The position numbers were made by a program, and so were the translations under genes. Below, piece by piece: positions 14,066 through 25,171 of a DNA stretch of 64,000 bases. The notes under the pieces were generated by a model. That model saw nothing but the letters and a program-made list of their open reading frames with translations, did not search any database and was not told the origin of the DNA. Numbering within the stretch: position 1 is the first letter of the stretch; the number at the start of each line of letters is the position of its first letter. The DNA comes from Tetrahymena thermophila SB210 (lineage: Eukaryota; Ciliophora; Oligohymenophorea; Hymenostomatida; Tetrahymenidae), in contig NW_002476317.1 in NCBI RefSeq assembly GCF_000189635.1, positions 868,001-932,000 of the forward strand, given 5' to 3'.

Positions 14066-15183
14066 TCAAAATATATAACAAAAATCACATTAACAGCTAT
14101 TTTCTGGATTTTTAATTTAATTATCAAATTTATAGTTTTAATAATTTTTAATAATATCCACAAGCAATTCTGATTTTTCTTTAAGTGTGTTAGCATCTTC
14201 ATACTATTCTTAGATATGCAACTAATTTGTAATGTAATAGGTAGCTATATAATTAACTTATAAATGAGCAAAATACTCTATATTGGCTATTTAGGGTAGC
14301 TTGAATTTACTAACTCCTAAATTTTCAAGAATTAAATCAAAGCCTTAGATCCATGTTTTGAATAGATTTTAATCTATTTTAAAATTTTCAGATATTAAAT
14401 CCTTTTCTTGAAAGAGAGTTATTTTTCTAGATATAAATTCAGCAATCGTATCGAATTCTGTCTAGCTATTGGCTAGCTTTCTAAATTAAATTAGAAAAAA
14501 TAATGTAAATAAATTAATTTATATTGGTTATTTATTACGTAAATAGAATAGATTTTTTAATTAGTTCTGAATCTTCTAATGATTGATAAATAAATTAGGT
14601 TGAGGAGCTAATTGTATATCCTACAACTGGCAATAAAGCAATTAAAGATATACCAATTTGTATTAGAAGATTTTGGCTATCAAGAATAACATTTTTAGAC
14701 TTGATAACAACAGATTGGCAATAGCAGTGACTTAATGTAGAATAAAAAGTATTATAAAACTTCTTTAGATTTGGTATTGACTTTATATCTATTTTCATAA
14801 ATTTATTCATCTTAATATGTTGATTTTCACTTCATAACATATAAATGAATGATAGAATTAAATTTACATTTTTATTCCTAAGCTTTAGTATTTATATCTT
14901 CAACTAATGAATTAATTTCTTTCAATTATTGATTAATTTTACTCTGCTGGAATTTAGTAAAATTAATCTCCTACTTATGCTAAGCGACATTACTTTATAA
15001 GTTAATTTGTGTATTTTGGATTTTTTATAAATGATTGAGTAGTTAATTATGGTTATTTTGTAGACTTGAGTAATTTTGCTATAATTAAGCAATGTCTTTT
15101 TATTGTTGGTTCACCTAATTTAGTAGTTTATTATTTACGATACTTTCTGAGTATGATGTAGTGCTATTATCTAAATCGTCCAT
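14066..15183 (-). CDS. Unknown coiled-coil protein with one hydrophobic segment
   Basis: I do not recognise this protein of about 330 residues. It starts MDDLDNSTTSYSESIVNNK. The first third is Gln/Asn-rich with heptad-like spacing typical of a coiled coil. An intron of about 57 nt follows (near 14813-14871). The middle part is basic and Cys-containing and leads into a hydrophobic stretch (IGISLIALLPVVGYTISSS) that could be a membrane segment or hairpin. A second intron of about 58 nt lies near 14488-14545. The rest (TEFDTIAEFISRKITLFQEK onward) is helical and ends in a Cys-rich tail (NSCQCDFCYIF) before TGA. The AT-rich minus-strand upstream gap, with few TGAs to interrupt frames, makes the start choice moderate. 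The general plan (soluble helices around a short glycine/alanine hydrophobic stretch) resembles the gene at 59170, but I cannot show homology. Confidence 0.7.
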
Positions 15184-15716
15184 TTTTTTAATTGAAAAAT
15201 TTTGAATAGAAGCCAAGTGTGTAATTGAAATCTTATATTTATTTATATTTCTATTTTGATTTATTCAAAAATTAATAGTATTGGTAATTTAAATATTATT
15301 GATTCATTATGATTAAATAAAACACTCAAAAATTTTTTTGTAAAACTTCAGTTTTTCATAAATTTTTTTAATTCTAACTGCAAATAAATTTATTTTATTT
15401 TTTCTGATTAAAAATATTAAATTTTTTTAATGAAAACTATAGAAAGAAAATAACTAAAAATTAAAAATAAATTATGAAAAAGTTATTTAATTCAAATTAT
15501 TATTGATTTGCATTCGACCAATAGTTAATAAATTAGCTTAATCTCTCTAAATATGAGATTATTTATTAAAAAAGAAAGAAAGAATACTAAAAAGTTGGTA
15601 ATATTTAAGCGGTAGAGTATTATTATATTAATTTTTTAGTCCTACTTTACTGATACAGATTTTGCTGTTTTTGTTTGTTAATAAAAATTAAGTCAAATTA
15701 TATTTTATTATTTATT
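15184..15716. other. Divergent intergenic gap
   Basis: This AT-rich spacer lies between two divergent genes, so it should hold both promoters. No motif stands out by eye. Confidence 0.6.
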
Positions 15717-18700
15717 ATGCAATAACAGTAAATAGAATTAAAAAGCTTTAATTTAAATTCTACTATAATGAATACATTTTTTGAAGAAAATGGTAGTCAG
15801 CATTATTAAACACAACACTTATAATAAAGTCTATGGCTCCATTCGCCTGACTAAAAAGAAATTGCTAATCTCAATAAAAAGTAGCATGAAAATAGCTCTA
15901 TAAATTCATCTGAAAACCTTTCAGATGAATAGCCAACAAGAGTGTAAAGAAGATCATAAAAAATAATATATTAAAATTAAGAAAATTAGGATATATCTGA
16001 AAATTATTCCTCAAGAGATAGTAATCTTAAGTGCAGTATTAAGGTTGAAGGATAAAATAATAAAAATAATGTAGAATTAAATTATACATTTTAGAAGTCT
16101 CTTAGAAATAGAGAGATATCCTTCGAAAGAAATCATTTATATAGAGAAGAAAGTATTAATGATTAGATAAGGGGCTCTATGATAGCAAGCCCAATAAGAA
16201 GATTAGAATCTTCTAAAAGATACAATAATGGTAGGCCAGCTAATGTGTAAAAGGAATTATTAAATAGATTTATGCAAATTTATCAAAAGCAAAAGCATTA
16301 ATTGACTAAATTAGATGTAATTGTAAAACTAAAAACAAAGCTAAAAAAATTTTTTATAAATTACACCTACTAAGGAAGGACATATTTGCTTAAAGATAAC
16401 TATTAAATAAGGAAGTTTATAAGAGACAAAAGCGATATATTAGCATTTGGCAAAGAGGATAAATCTAAATTTAATAAAAAATAAATAGCTCATGCTCAAT
16501 AAAATTAAAATGATTTAAGGTATTCAATGACATAAATAGCAGCGAAGCAAAACTACTTTGACTAAGTACTGCGCTATGTAGGTAAAAAAATTAATAAAAC
16601 TACAAGAAAGATACTTACAATCTAGGTAATAAAACCTCACTATGACTGGGTAATTACTCTTAATATAATTTTTGTAGTTTTAAACTACATTTACTTCTAC
16701 TTTCTTTCAATGATTACAACATTTGAGATATAGTTGGAGAGTAAAAAAATTAACTAATATAATATATGCACATTCATTTAGTGGATAATCGAAATATGTG
16801 TCAAATTAAATACTGCTACATTTCATGGAGGATAGTTTATCTATAGCAGAAAAACTATAATAAAACACTATCTTTAAGGAAATTTTATTTTTGATATTAT
16901 TCCTCTTGTTTTAATTCTTTTCTCTGATATAGAGACTAGCTCATCTACAATAATTAGGATCTTTATGTTTATTAAGCTAATTAACAATTTCAGACTCAAA
17001 TAGGAAGTTGAAAAGATATTGTTAATGAGAATAAAGTACCATTATTATATAGATATTTTTAATTTAGTTTTGAACATATATTTAGTAGGTCACCTAATAG
17101 TCATAGGTTTTTACAATGTTGTGAGATTAGAAATTAACTATTTAGGATATACTCATACCTTTATTGATACCATTTAAGAATTTTAAGATAAATGGTGGTA
17201 GAGATATATTTCATCTATCGAATGGGCATTTACTTTAATGTGCACAGGATCAAATGTAGCAGAGACAACTCCTGAAGTTGTCTACATGATTTCTATATAG
17301 ATGATTATATTTGTTCTCTTTGGATATATAATAAATATGATTGGATTTATCATTCTCGAAATGCAAAAATCCTCAGATGAAAAAAATAGAGATATAAATG
17401 TCATCAATAATTTCATGAATAGGAAGCATACCTCATAGTAAAAAATTAATTCAATAATTTGTTAAAAATATATTTTTTTAATTAATCGTATAGAGAACTA
17501 AAGCATAAAGTAAACCTAGATTTAGAATATTACTACCAAAGAACAGTAAAAAAAAAATCAGATATTGAATAAAGTGTTTTAGGTAAAATATCCTAAGAAT
17601 TGTCAGATGCTATCGCCTTAGAATATAATAAGAAAATAATATCAAAAATTAAATTTCTAAATAATAGCTTTAGTTAATAAATAATAGATAAGCTATGTGT
17701 GAAAGTTGAAGAGAGCTTTTATTCGCCTAACTAAACTATATTCAAAGAAGACCATCTATCACTAAATCCACCACTTATTTATATTATTTCTGGAAAAGGT
17801 AATTAATTTATTTCTTTTCGAAGATTAATAATTTATCGAAAGTACAAAAATAGTTTATTTTAATAAAAATACTTCATTAATTTCTTAATTATTTATAATA
17901 ACCATTACCAAATAAAAATATAAATAGCTGAAATTTTAAAGCAAGTGGAAGTAGATTCAAAATAAAATGATCTAAAAGCTCCCAAAAAGAAAATTGAATA
18001 TTGCAATAGCATGAAAACAATTGTTGAGTAATTAATTAATTTTTTCTTTTTAATTACAAAATTTTATTGAATATAAATAATAATTTTAAAAGACGAAATA
18101 ATGACGATACTAAAAGCCAAACATTTGTTCAAGTAATTGGTGAACTAAAAAAAGGATAAATATTTGGCGAAAAGAGCTTTTTTACTGGAAGCTCAAATCC
18201 ATACGAAATAAGATCAACTGATTTCACCACTGTTCTCAAATTAGAGAGATCTGCATTTATAAGCATAATAAAAGAAAACGAAAAGGATTTTTAGGTTTTT
18301 AATGAAATTAAAGATAAATCTATCTTTCTGTCTGATTTTTAGCAACTAGGGATAAGATGCAAAATATGTAAAAGCTATAACCATGAGGAAATGAATTGCC
18401 CTCGATGTCATCTAAATAAAAATAATTCAATCCTTTTTGATAAATTAAACTACTCTTAAATGTAGGAAAGAACTGGGAATGTTAGAAAAATTAAGTAAAA
18501 ATTTAATGCTCGATTTGACATGGTTTTTATTCTGAGAGATGTTGAAAAAATTATAGATTAAATTGAGATAGAAAGCGTAGATGAATAACTCTACCAAACT
18601 CTAGAAGCAAATGATTTTTCTTAAGAAAACGAAAGCTAAGATTTGAAGTTATCGATTGAATCTAGCAGTGATGAAAAATATGAAAAAGTAAATAGCTAAG

Positions 18701-19156
18701 GTCTAGTGAGATAGCCATCTTAGAAGTTAAGCATAAATCCTGCTAAGTTTGAATAAGATAAATAACTTCAAGGTAGTGCTATTGATATCATGGATAAAAA
18801 CCCTAGTTATTTAAGTGCAAATATATTCTCAAGATAATTAGAAGATGAAAGTAATTACTCAGTTAATTAAAATAATTCAAGGAATAATTCTTTTGTAGTC
18901 GGCTCTCATTTGCAGCCTGTCAGCATCAATTATAAGAATTAGATAGATTAGCAAATAAAAGACCATAGAGATAAAGAAACTTTGAGAGAAGTAAATAATT
19001 TTATCATCTTTATAAAAATCTTTAATTAAATTATTTTGAATAGATAAAAAAATATTTTTAATTATGTCAACTTTTACTTTAATTTATAGACAGAAAAAAA
19101 TTTGTGATATTATTTTTAATTTAAAGTTGATTACAGAGATAAAATTATTAAAATTA

Positions 19157-19187
<31 letters not shown>

Positions 19188-19914
19188 ATATGTTAATTAT
19201 TAATACAATTTTATTTAGAAATCAATCAACAACTTATGAAATTGGATTTCTAAATTTATTTATATTTTTAAATTTAGATTACCTAAATTAAAGATTAAAA
19301 TACAAAAAATTATTTTAATTTATAGCTTATTCTAACTTGGTTTCTTTTCTTTTTTATTTATTGATTGCTTTTATTTATTTAATTTTAATAAAGAGTACAA
19401 ATTTTTTTATAGGGAAAATAAAATTATTTTTTATTTTTTATAAAAAAAGAAATCATTAACAAGTATCAAGGAAAGAGATTTGATTTCATAAAAATCATCA
19501 ATGGAAAAGAGATCAAGAGTTTAATAAATAAATTAGGGCACTAATAACTAAATTTTAGAGGAGTTATAAAAAATTTTTTATTAATTTTAAATGATGTCTA
19601 ATAATAGAAGGAGCTCATACATTAACTCACCATTTAGGATATCAAATACTAAAAATACTGGAAATGATAAAAAAGCTGGAACGCTCTATGAGTAAAATAT
19701 TTTTGCTGAAGAAAGGCTCAAATAAGATTAATATTGGATGTTTGATTCATTATAGGACTACGAATTCTACTTCTAAGAAGGTAACCACAGCTTAGTACTT
19801 TAGAGACATTAAAATATCAGAAAAAAATTATTAAAAGAAGGTAATAAAGCCATAAGTGTTGTAGAAAAAATAGGCTCTAAAAGAAATCTAAAATCATAAA
19901 AAACTGGATTATGA
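15717..19914 (+). CDS. Cyclic-nucleotide-binding-domain cation channel, tandem copy 1
   Basis: This is a six-helix channel of the CNG/HCN/EAG superfamily, about 1,150 residues. A Ser/Asn-rich N-terminus leads to S1-S6 (about 16640-17370). S4 is weakly charged (TIIRIFMFIKLINNFRLK) and S5 has VGHLIVIGFY. The pore loop reads FTLMCTGSNVAETTPEV instead of TVGYGD. The C-linker and cNMP domain follow introns near 17432-17503, 17817-17940 and 18028-18101. The phosphate-binding cassette (FGEKSFFTGSSNPYEIRS, about 18165-18220) lacks the canonical Arg position kept in the other two copies, so nucleotide binding is doubtful. A CCHC motif C-x2-C-x4-H-x4-C-x3-H lies at 18358-18411. The last exon (about 19449-19914) carries the shared C-terminal block FDSLQDYEFYFQEGN. 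I joined it across an intron of about 460 nt because copies 2 and 3 end the same way. That join is the weakest part of the model. Confidence 0.85.
19157..19186 (+). repeat. (AAAT)n microsatellite in the last intron of channel copy 1
   Basis: About seven perfect AAAT units lie in the predicted final intron. It is simple sequence, with no sign of a mobile origin. Confidence 0.85.
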
Positions 19915-20707
19915 TTTTAAATAGAAGCAAAAAAAAAGATATTAAAAATTTTCAAAATTTTGTAACAAAAATAACATTCTCATTTACCATAAAATATAAG
20001 AGAATACAAATTTTTTCCATATTATTGATAAATTTATTTTTAATAGATTAACTCTCTATCTATCTATTTAAATTATATTGTTAATTTTATGTTTTAATTT
20101 AACTCTAAAAGTAATTGATGTAAAAGTTTAATAACAAATAAGGCTCTATTAAAAACAAAAATAAAAAAAAGGTCTTCTAATTCAAAAAGATATTTAAAAA
20201 TAAAAACTTGTTTATCAAATTCAAAAAAGCAATTAATTTGTATTTAAAATTTGGTTTATTACTAACTAATTAAATATTACAAAATTTAAATATTTTCCTT
20301 GATTGATACTGCTTTAAAAATGGATTTATTTTATTTAATTAATTCATTGTAAGTTAGTAAAACTGGATTTAAAAATGTGTATAATAATTACATATTAAGC
20401 TCATTATTATTTGGATCAAGAAAAGATAATATTTACTTATTTAAGCTGTATGTTTAATTAATAAATTAGCAAAAATTGAATTTGATATCTCTATTTTATT
20501 TAATTACAAAAAATAAGAAGTAATCATGTATTATCTATCACTATTTTTTAATTATTGTTTTCTAAAAATTTTTTATAATAAATTTGCTTAAAAGATAAAT
20601 TTTTACTGCTTTGAAAAAATTCATTTTTAGTATCCAAAGCGTGTCTTTCTGTCTGTCAATAATAATATAAAAACAGAGGTGAAATAACTATTCTACCTTT
20701 AGAAAAA
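19915..20707. other. Spacer between channel copies 1 and 2
   Basis: About 790 bp of AT-rich DNA separates two same-strand paralogues. It should contain the 3' end of copy 1 and the promoter of copy 2. I see no coding signal or clear repeat shared with the next spacer. Confidence 0.6.
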
Positions 20708-23700
20708 ATGCAAAAACACTAAATTAAAGAATAAATCAAAGCATCCTTCAATTCTCATAACAGTTAAGGGAGAATATTTAGAAAAAGCTAAGATGAGATG
20801 ATCGATGATGACTGGATGAAATTTCAAGGATTAAATTTAAGGAAAGAGGATTCCTTTTAAATAGAGCCTGACTTAATTTAAGAATAGGGAGTAAGTGAAT
20901 CAATAAAAAATGGAAAATCTTAAATCTTAAAAGCTGTTGGTGATAATTCTAATAAATTTTCTCTAATTGGACAACAGACAGGGTACTTAGAGGAAAGCTA
21001 AACAAAAAATATGCTAAATCCAGATGATATTTAAATCCAAACACCTCATTATATGGATACAAATAATTATAAATCGTATGAAAAGTTAGGTGTTAGCTAA
21101 TAATAAATTCCACTTACTAGTCTGAGCGCAGGCTTAACTAGAAAGTAGTAATCTAAAATGACTCAATTTAACAAACCTTCTCTTAATTTAATTTCTACAT
21201 CTGCTGCAGATATTGTTAACAAAGATCGTAATAGCAATCATAATAATACAAATATAAAGTTATTAGGATAGAGTAATAACTTAAATTTAATCATGAATAT
21301 TAGAAAAAGAATTTTCAACTATATTAACTACTACACATATTTTGGGAGAAAAAATTTCTTGTAAAATGAATTAGTTAGAAAAGCAATTAATGATCAAAGT
21401 GATTTTGGTTTTGATTAAATTGATGCAAAACCTTGTTGTTTGGGTTTTCACAAACTTTTATCTTGTATTAGACGACACAAGTGCTTTCGCTATCTGAAAA
21501 ATTTTCAGTTTGAACCACTGAGTCCACATACTACGTTTTACTTAATATGGAAATTATATGTTACTCTTTATAATTATTTGTTCTTTATTGTCCTTTCTCT
21601 ACTTATAGTCTTTGATGCTGGATTAAATAATCAATAAATCTAAGAGATATACTTTAACATTACTGCCTTCTAATGGTGTTTAGAAATATTTATCAAAATA
21701 AATACAGCATTGTATATAAAAACAAAATTTATAAATAAAAGACAAGAAATATGCAAAATATACTTTTAGAAGTACTTTTTATTTGATATAATACCTTTAA
21801 TTCTTATACTCACACCCCAAGTAAAAGATGCAAGTATATCTTATATAGCTATTAGACTCCTTTTGTTCATAAAATATGTTAATTCTTACAGAGATTCAGA
21901 AGAAGCTTAGAAGCAACTTTTAATGAGATTAAGGCATTTCTATGTAGTTTCACTAATAAATTTGATCGTTAACTTATTTCTTGTAGGTCACATTTTATCT
22001 TGTTTATGGTATCTAATGTCTATAATTTAAAAAAACTTACTAGACTCAGACCAATCTTGGTTCAATAAAGAGGAAAGTAGAGAAGGAACTTGGTGGAAGA
22101 TGTACCTTTCTTCATACTATTGGTCTTTTACATTAATGGCTACAGGATCTAATGAAGCAACAACAACAGTTGAAATATTCTTCACTTGTGTAGTTATGAT
22201 ATTTACAACCATAATTTTTGGTTATATAGTAAACACGATTGGTATAATTCTATCAGAAATGAATAAACTAGAAGAAGAGCAAAGAAAAGATATTAATTTA
22301 ATTAACACTTATATGAAAAGAAAATGTATATCAAAGTAAATTTTTATTATTTTTATGGTTAGAAAATAAAAAAAACATATTTTATAAAATAAAGGAAACT
22401 TTAATTAAAAATAAATCTTGATTTAGAATAATACTACTTGAGAAACACAAAAAATAAATCAGAAGAAGAAAACAGAGTTCTAACAAAAATTTCAGCTGAT
22501 CTTAATGACGAAATCAAATTAGAATACTACAAAAATATTCTATAAAAAGTGCCATTTTTAATAGGTAATTTTTAGAAGGAAACAATAGACAAACTTTGTC
22601 TCTCTATTGAAGAAGTTTTTTACTCTCCGAATTAGATTATTTTCAACGAGCAAGAGTCTAATGACTTTTCGCTGATAGTGATTGTTTCTGGTTAAGGTAT
22701 TATTTTTACTTTTATCACAAATTAATTTTTTTTACATTATTAGTTGATCTTCTAAAAGGTGTTCGCGCTTAATTAAACTAAGGACAGTAAATTAAGGAAG
22801 AAATAGAAGAAGAATAACAGTTTACTAATCCTTAATAAACATAAAGGTTTATTTAAAATAAATTAATATTATCAATTATGCCTAAATTTTTGGGAAATTT
22901 TCATAATTGCTTGCTTTTTTCTTTTTTGTCTCAAAAATAAAAAATTAGCATTGAATTTAAATACAATTTATTATTAAATTTAAAGGAAATTAATTTGCAA
23001 TAATGAAAACTACAAAGTTATAAGCACACTAAAAAAAGGATGCACTTTTGGAGAAGTCAATTTCTTTACTTAAACTTAAAGAGAGTGCACAGCTAAATCT
23101 CGAACTTTTACAACTATTCTTAAAATAGAAAGAAATAATTTTTTATCAATAATCTAGAATAATTAAAAAGATTTTGAGGTCTTTTGTGAAATGAAAGATA
23201 AGATACAGATGTACAATAACTATAAAATAATAAATAAAAGCTGTATACTGTGTTAAAATAGCTTCCATTCAGAATAAAGTTGTAGCCAAGCTCATTTTAA
23301 TAAGAATTCTCCTTTCATATTTAGCCGAATTAACAAAAAATAGTTTTAAGAAAGAAGTTTTTATAAAAGAAAATTAGCAAAATCAGATAACTCTTATTTA
23401 ATTCGAATCTTAGCTTAAAATTGTATTGATACTCTCAAACAACAGTATGATGTAAGTGAAGAAAATAAAAGAAAATCGCTTGCTGAAGAACTTCCAATAC
23501 AATTTTGTAATATGTCACTTGATTATGAAAATGATGACGAAGATGATTACTTTGATAATGAGTAGAATTATGAAGAAAAGTTTTCACCAGGAGTATCTCC
23601 GATTTTAGCAAAAGAGGAATCACAAAATAATGGTTATTATAGTTAAAATAATTTATAGGCTTTACCTCTGTTTATGATACCAGAAGAAAATACTAGATAA

Positions 23701-24701
23701 AGAACAGTAGAATCTACTTCTGAGCTTCCTTCATTCTAAAATGCAAATAGCTTAGTTTATATCAACCATGGAAGCAGTAATAATATTGAATCTGGATTTT
23801 AGAATTTCTAACAAAAACAGTCAATAAGGTTTTAATCAAATGGCCATTTAAATTCATAAAGTCTTAAAAAGGAAGATTCCTATCAAAAAGAGGTATTTAT
23901 TTATTAATTATTATTTAACTTTACGCTTGTGCTCAAAATTAAATTTAAATTAAATGTCAAAAGTTGATTAATTGATTTTTATAAAAATGAAATTTTATTT
24001 TTTTATAATAAATAAAGCTAACGCAATAATAATAAAAAACTATTGATAATATTGATGAATCTTAAAAGTAAATCTTTAATACAAGAGAAAATTAATACAA
24101 TTAATTTAGAGAGAATCTTGAACACAGAAAGACAATTCTAATTAATAATTCTCCTAGAAGTACCAGAAAAATGAAAAGTTTTGTTCAAAGGAGAACTACT
24201 ATTTTGTAGAATAATGATTAAATGAATACTTCTATTAATAGCCCATATAGAGATACTAATTAATAAAAAAAATAAAGTCTTTTGTAAATACAAACAAGTC
24301 AATAAGCATAAATGATATAAAATTTATTATAGGGTGAAAAACTTTAGAACTAGATTGAAAGGGGACCAGAGAAATAGACAACTTACTTCAGAAATGAAAA
24401 TTGGAATGAAAAAACCATTCCTTTAGAAGAAAAAAATAAAAATGACTTTTTATTTTTATTTGACTGCCTTAAGCTATTTAATCATTACTTTGTTTAAGGA
24501 AATGCAAATATTATGATTAGCAAATGGAGTCATTAAAGAAAAAAATATCTGAAAAAATATGCTAGCGGAGAAGCTAAAATAACTGGCATAAGAATAAATA
24601 AATCAGCCCTAAGTTATAAACTTAAATCATCTAACATGATAAGTTCTCCTAACTAATTTAACTAGAGAGGCTAATAATCTCCTTTTAAAGAAAAAAAGTG
24701 A
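20708..24701 (+). CDS. Cyclic-nucleotide-binding-domain cation channel, tandem copy 2
   Basis: This paralogue of its two neighbours has about 1,200 residues. An N-terminal Ser/Gln/Asn-rich region precedes S1-S6 (about 21500-22270). S4 includes YIAIRLLLFIKYVNSYR, and S5 has VGHILSCLWYLMS, like the GH..SC.WY motif of CNG and EAG channels. The pore reads FTLMATGSNEATTTVEIFF, with no GYG. After S6 comes EMNKLEEEQRKDINLINTYM, then an intron (about 22337-22398) placed as in the other copies. A second intron follows SGQG in the cNMP domain, again as in the neighbours. The cassette FGEVNFFTQTQRECTAK (about 23047-23100) keeps an Arg, so it may bind nucleotide. The zinc-knuckle-like C-x2-C-x4-H-x4-C-x3-H is at 23242-23295. 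The acidic, low-complexity tail ends with the shared block FDCLKLFNHYFVQGN. The TGA is at 24699-24701. The ligand and ion are unknown. Confidence 0.88.
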
Positions 24702-25171
24702 AAAGGAACTATTAAATTATTAAATTATACATTATGTTATTATATATTACTTTTGTAATGATTTTCTTAAATTTATAAAATATTTCTTCAATTATATTGG
24801 TTAGCAATTATTTAATCCAAGATATTAAAAATTAAAGTAATTTTATTTTTAATCACTAGTAAGACAGACAATAATAAAGAATATTTATTTTTAGGTGAGA
24901 AATAATTTCCATAGAAAAAAGAAATAGTTAACATGATAAAGCATAACCTAAATTCTTAAGCTTTAATTGCTTATACTTTTTTCATAGTTTTCTAGTTAGT
25001 TTACTTAATAGGAAAGAGTTAACTGTATTGTTTGTTTTAATAAAATTTTTTTATAGATTTAATATTTATTTTTTATTTATTTTTAATTCTATATCAAAAC
25101 TTAAAGATTAATAAGCAAGCCAAGCAAAGTAGAAATAATAATTTGAAAAACTAATTCAGAAAGTTTTGAAA
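24702..25171. other. Spacer between channel copies 2 and 3
   Basis: This AT-rich gap should hold the copy 3 promoter. I see no gene and no obvious similarity to the preceding spacer. Confidence 0.6.
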
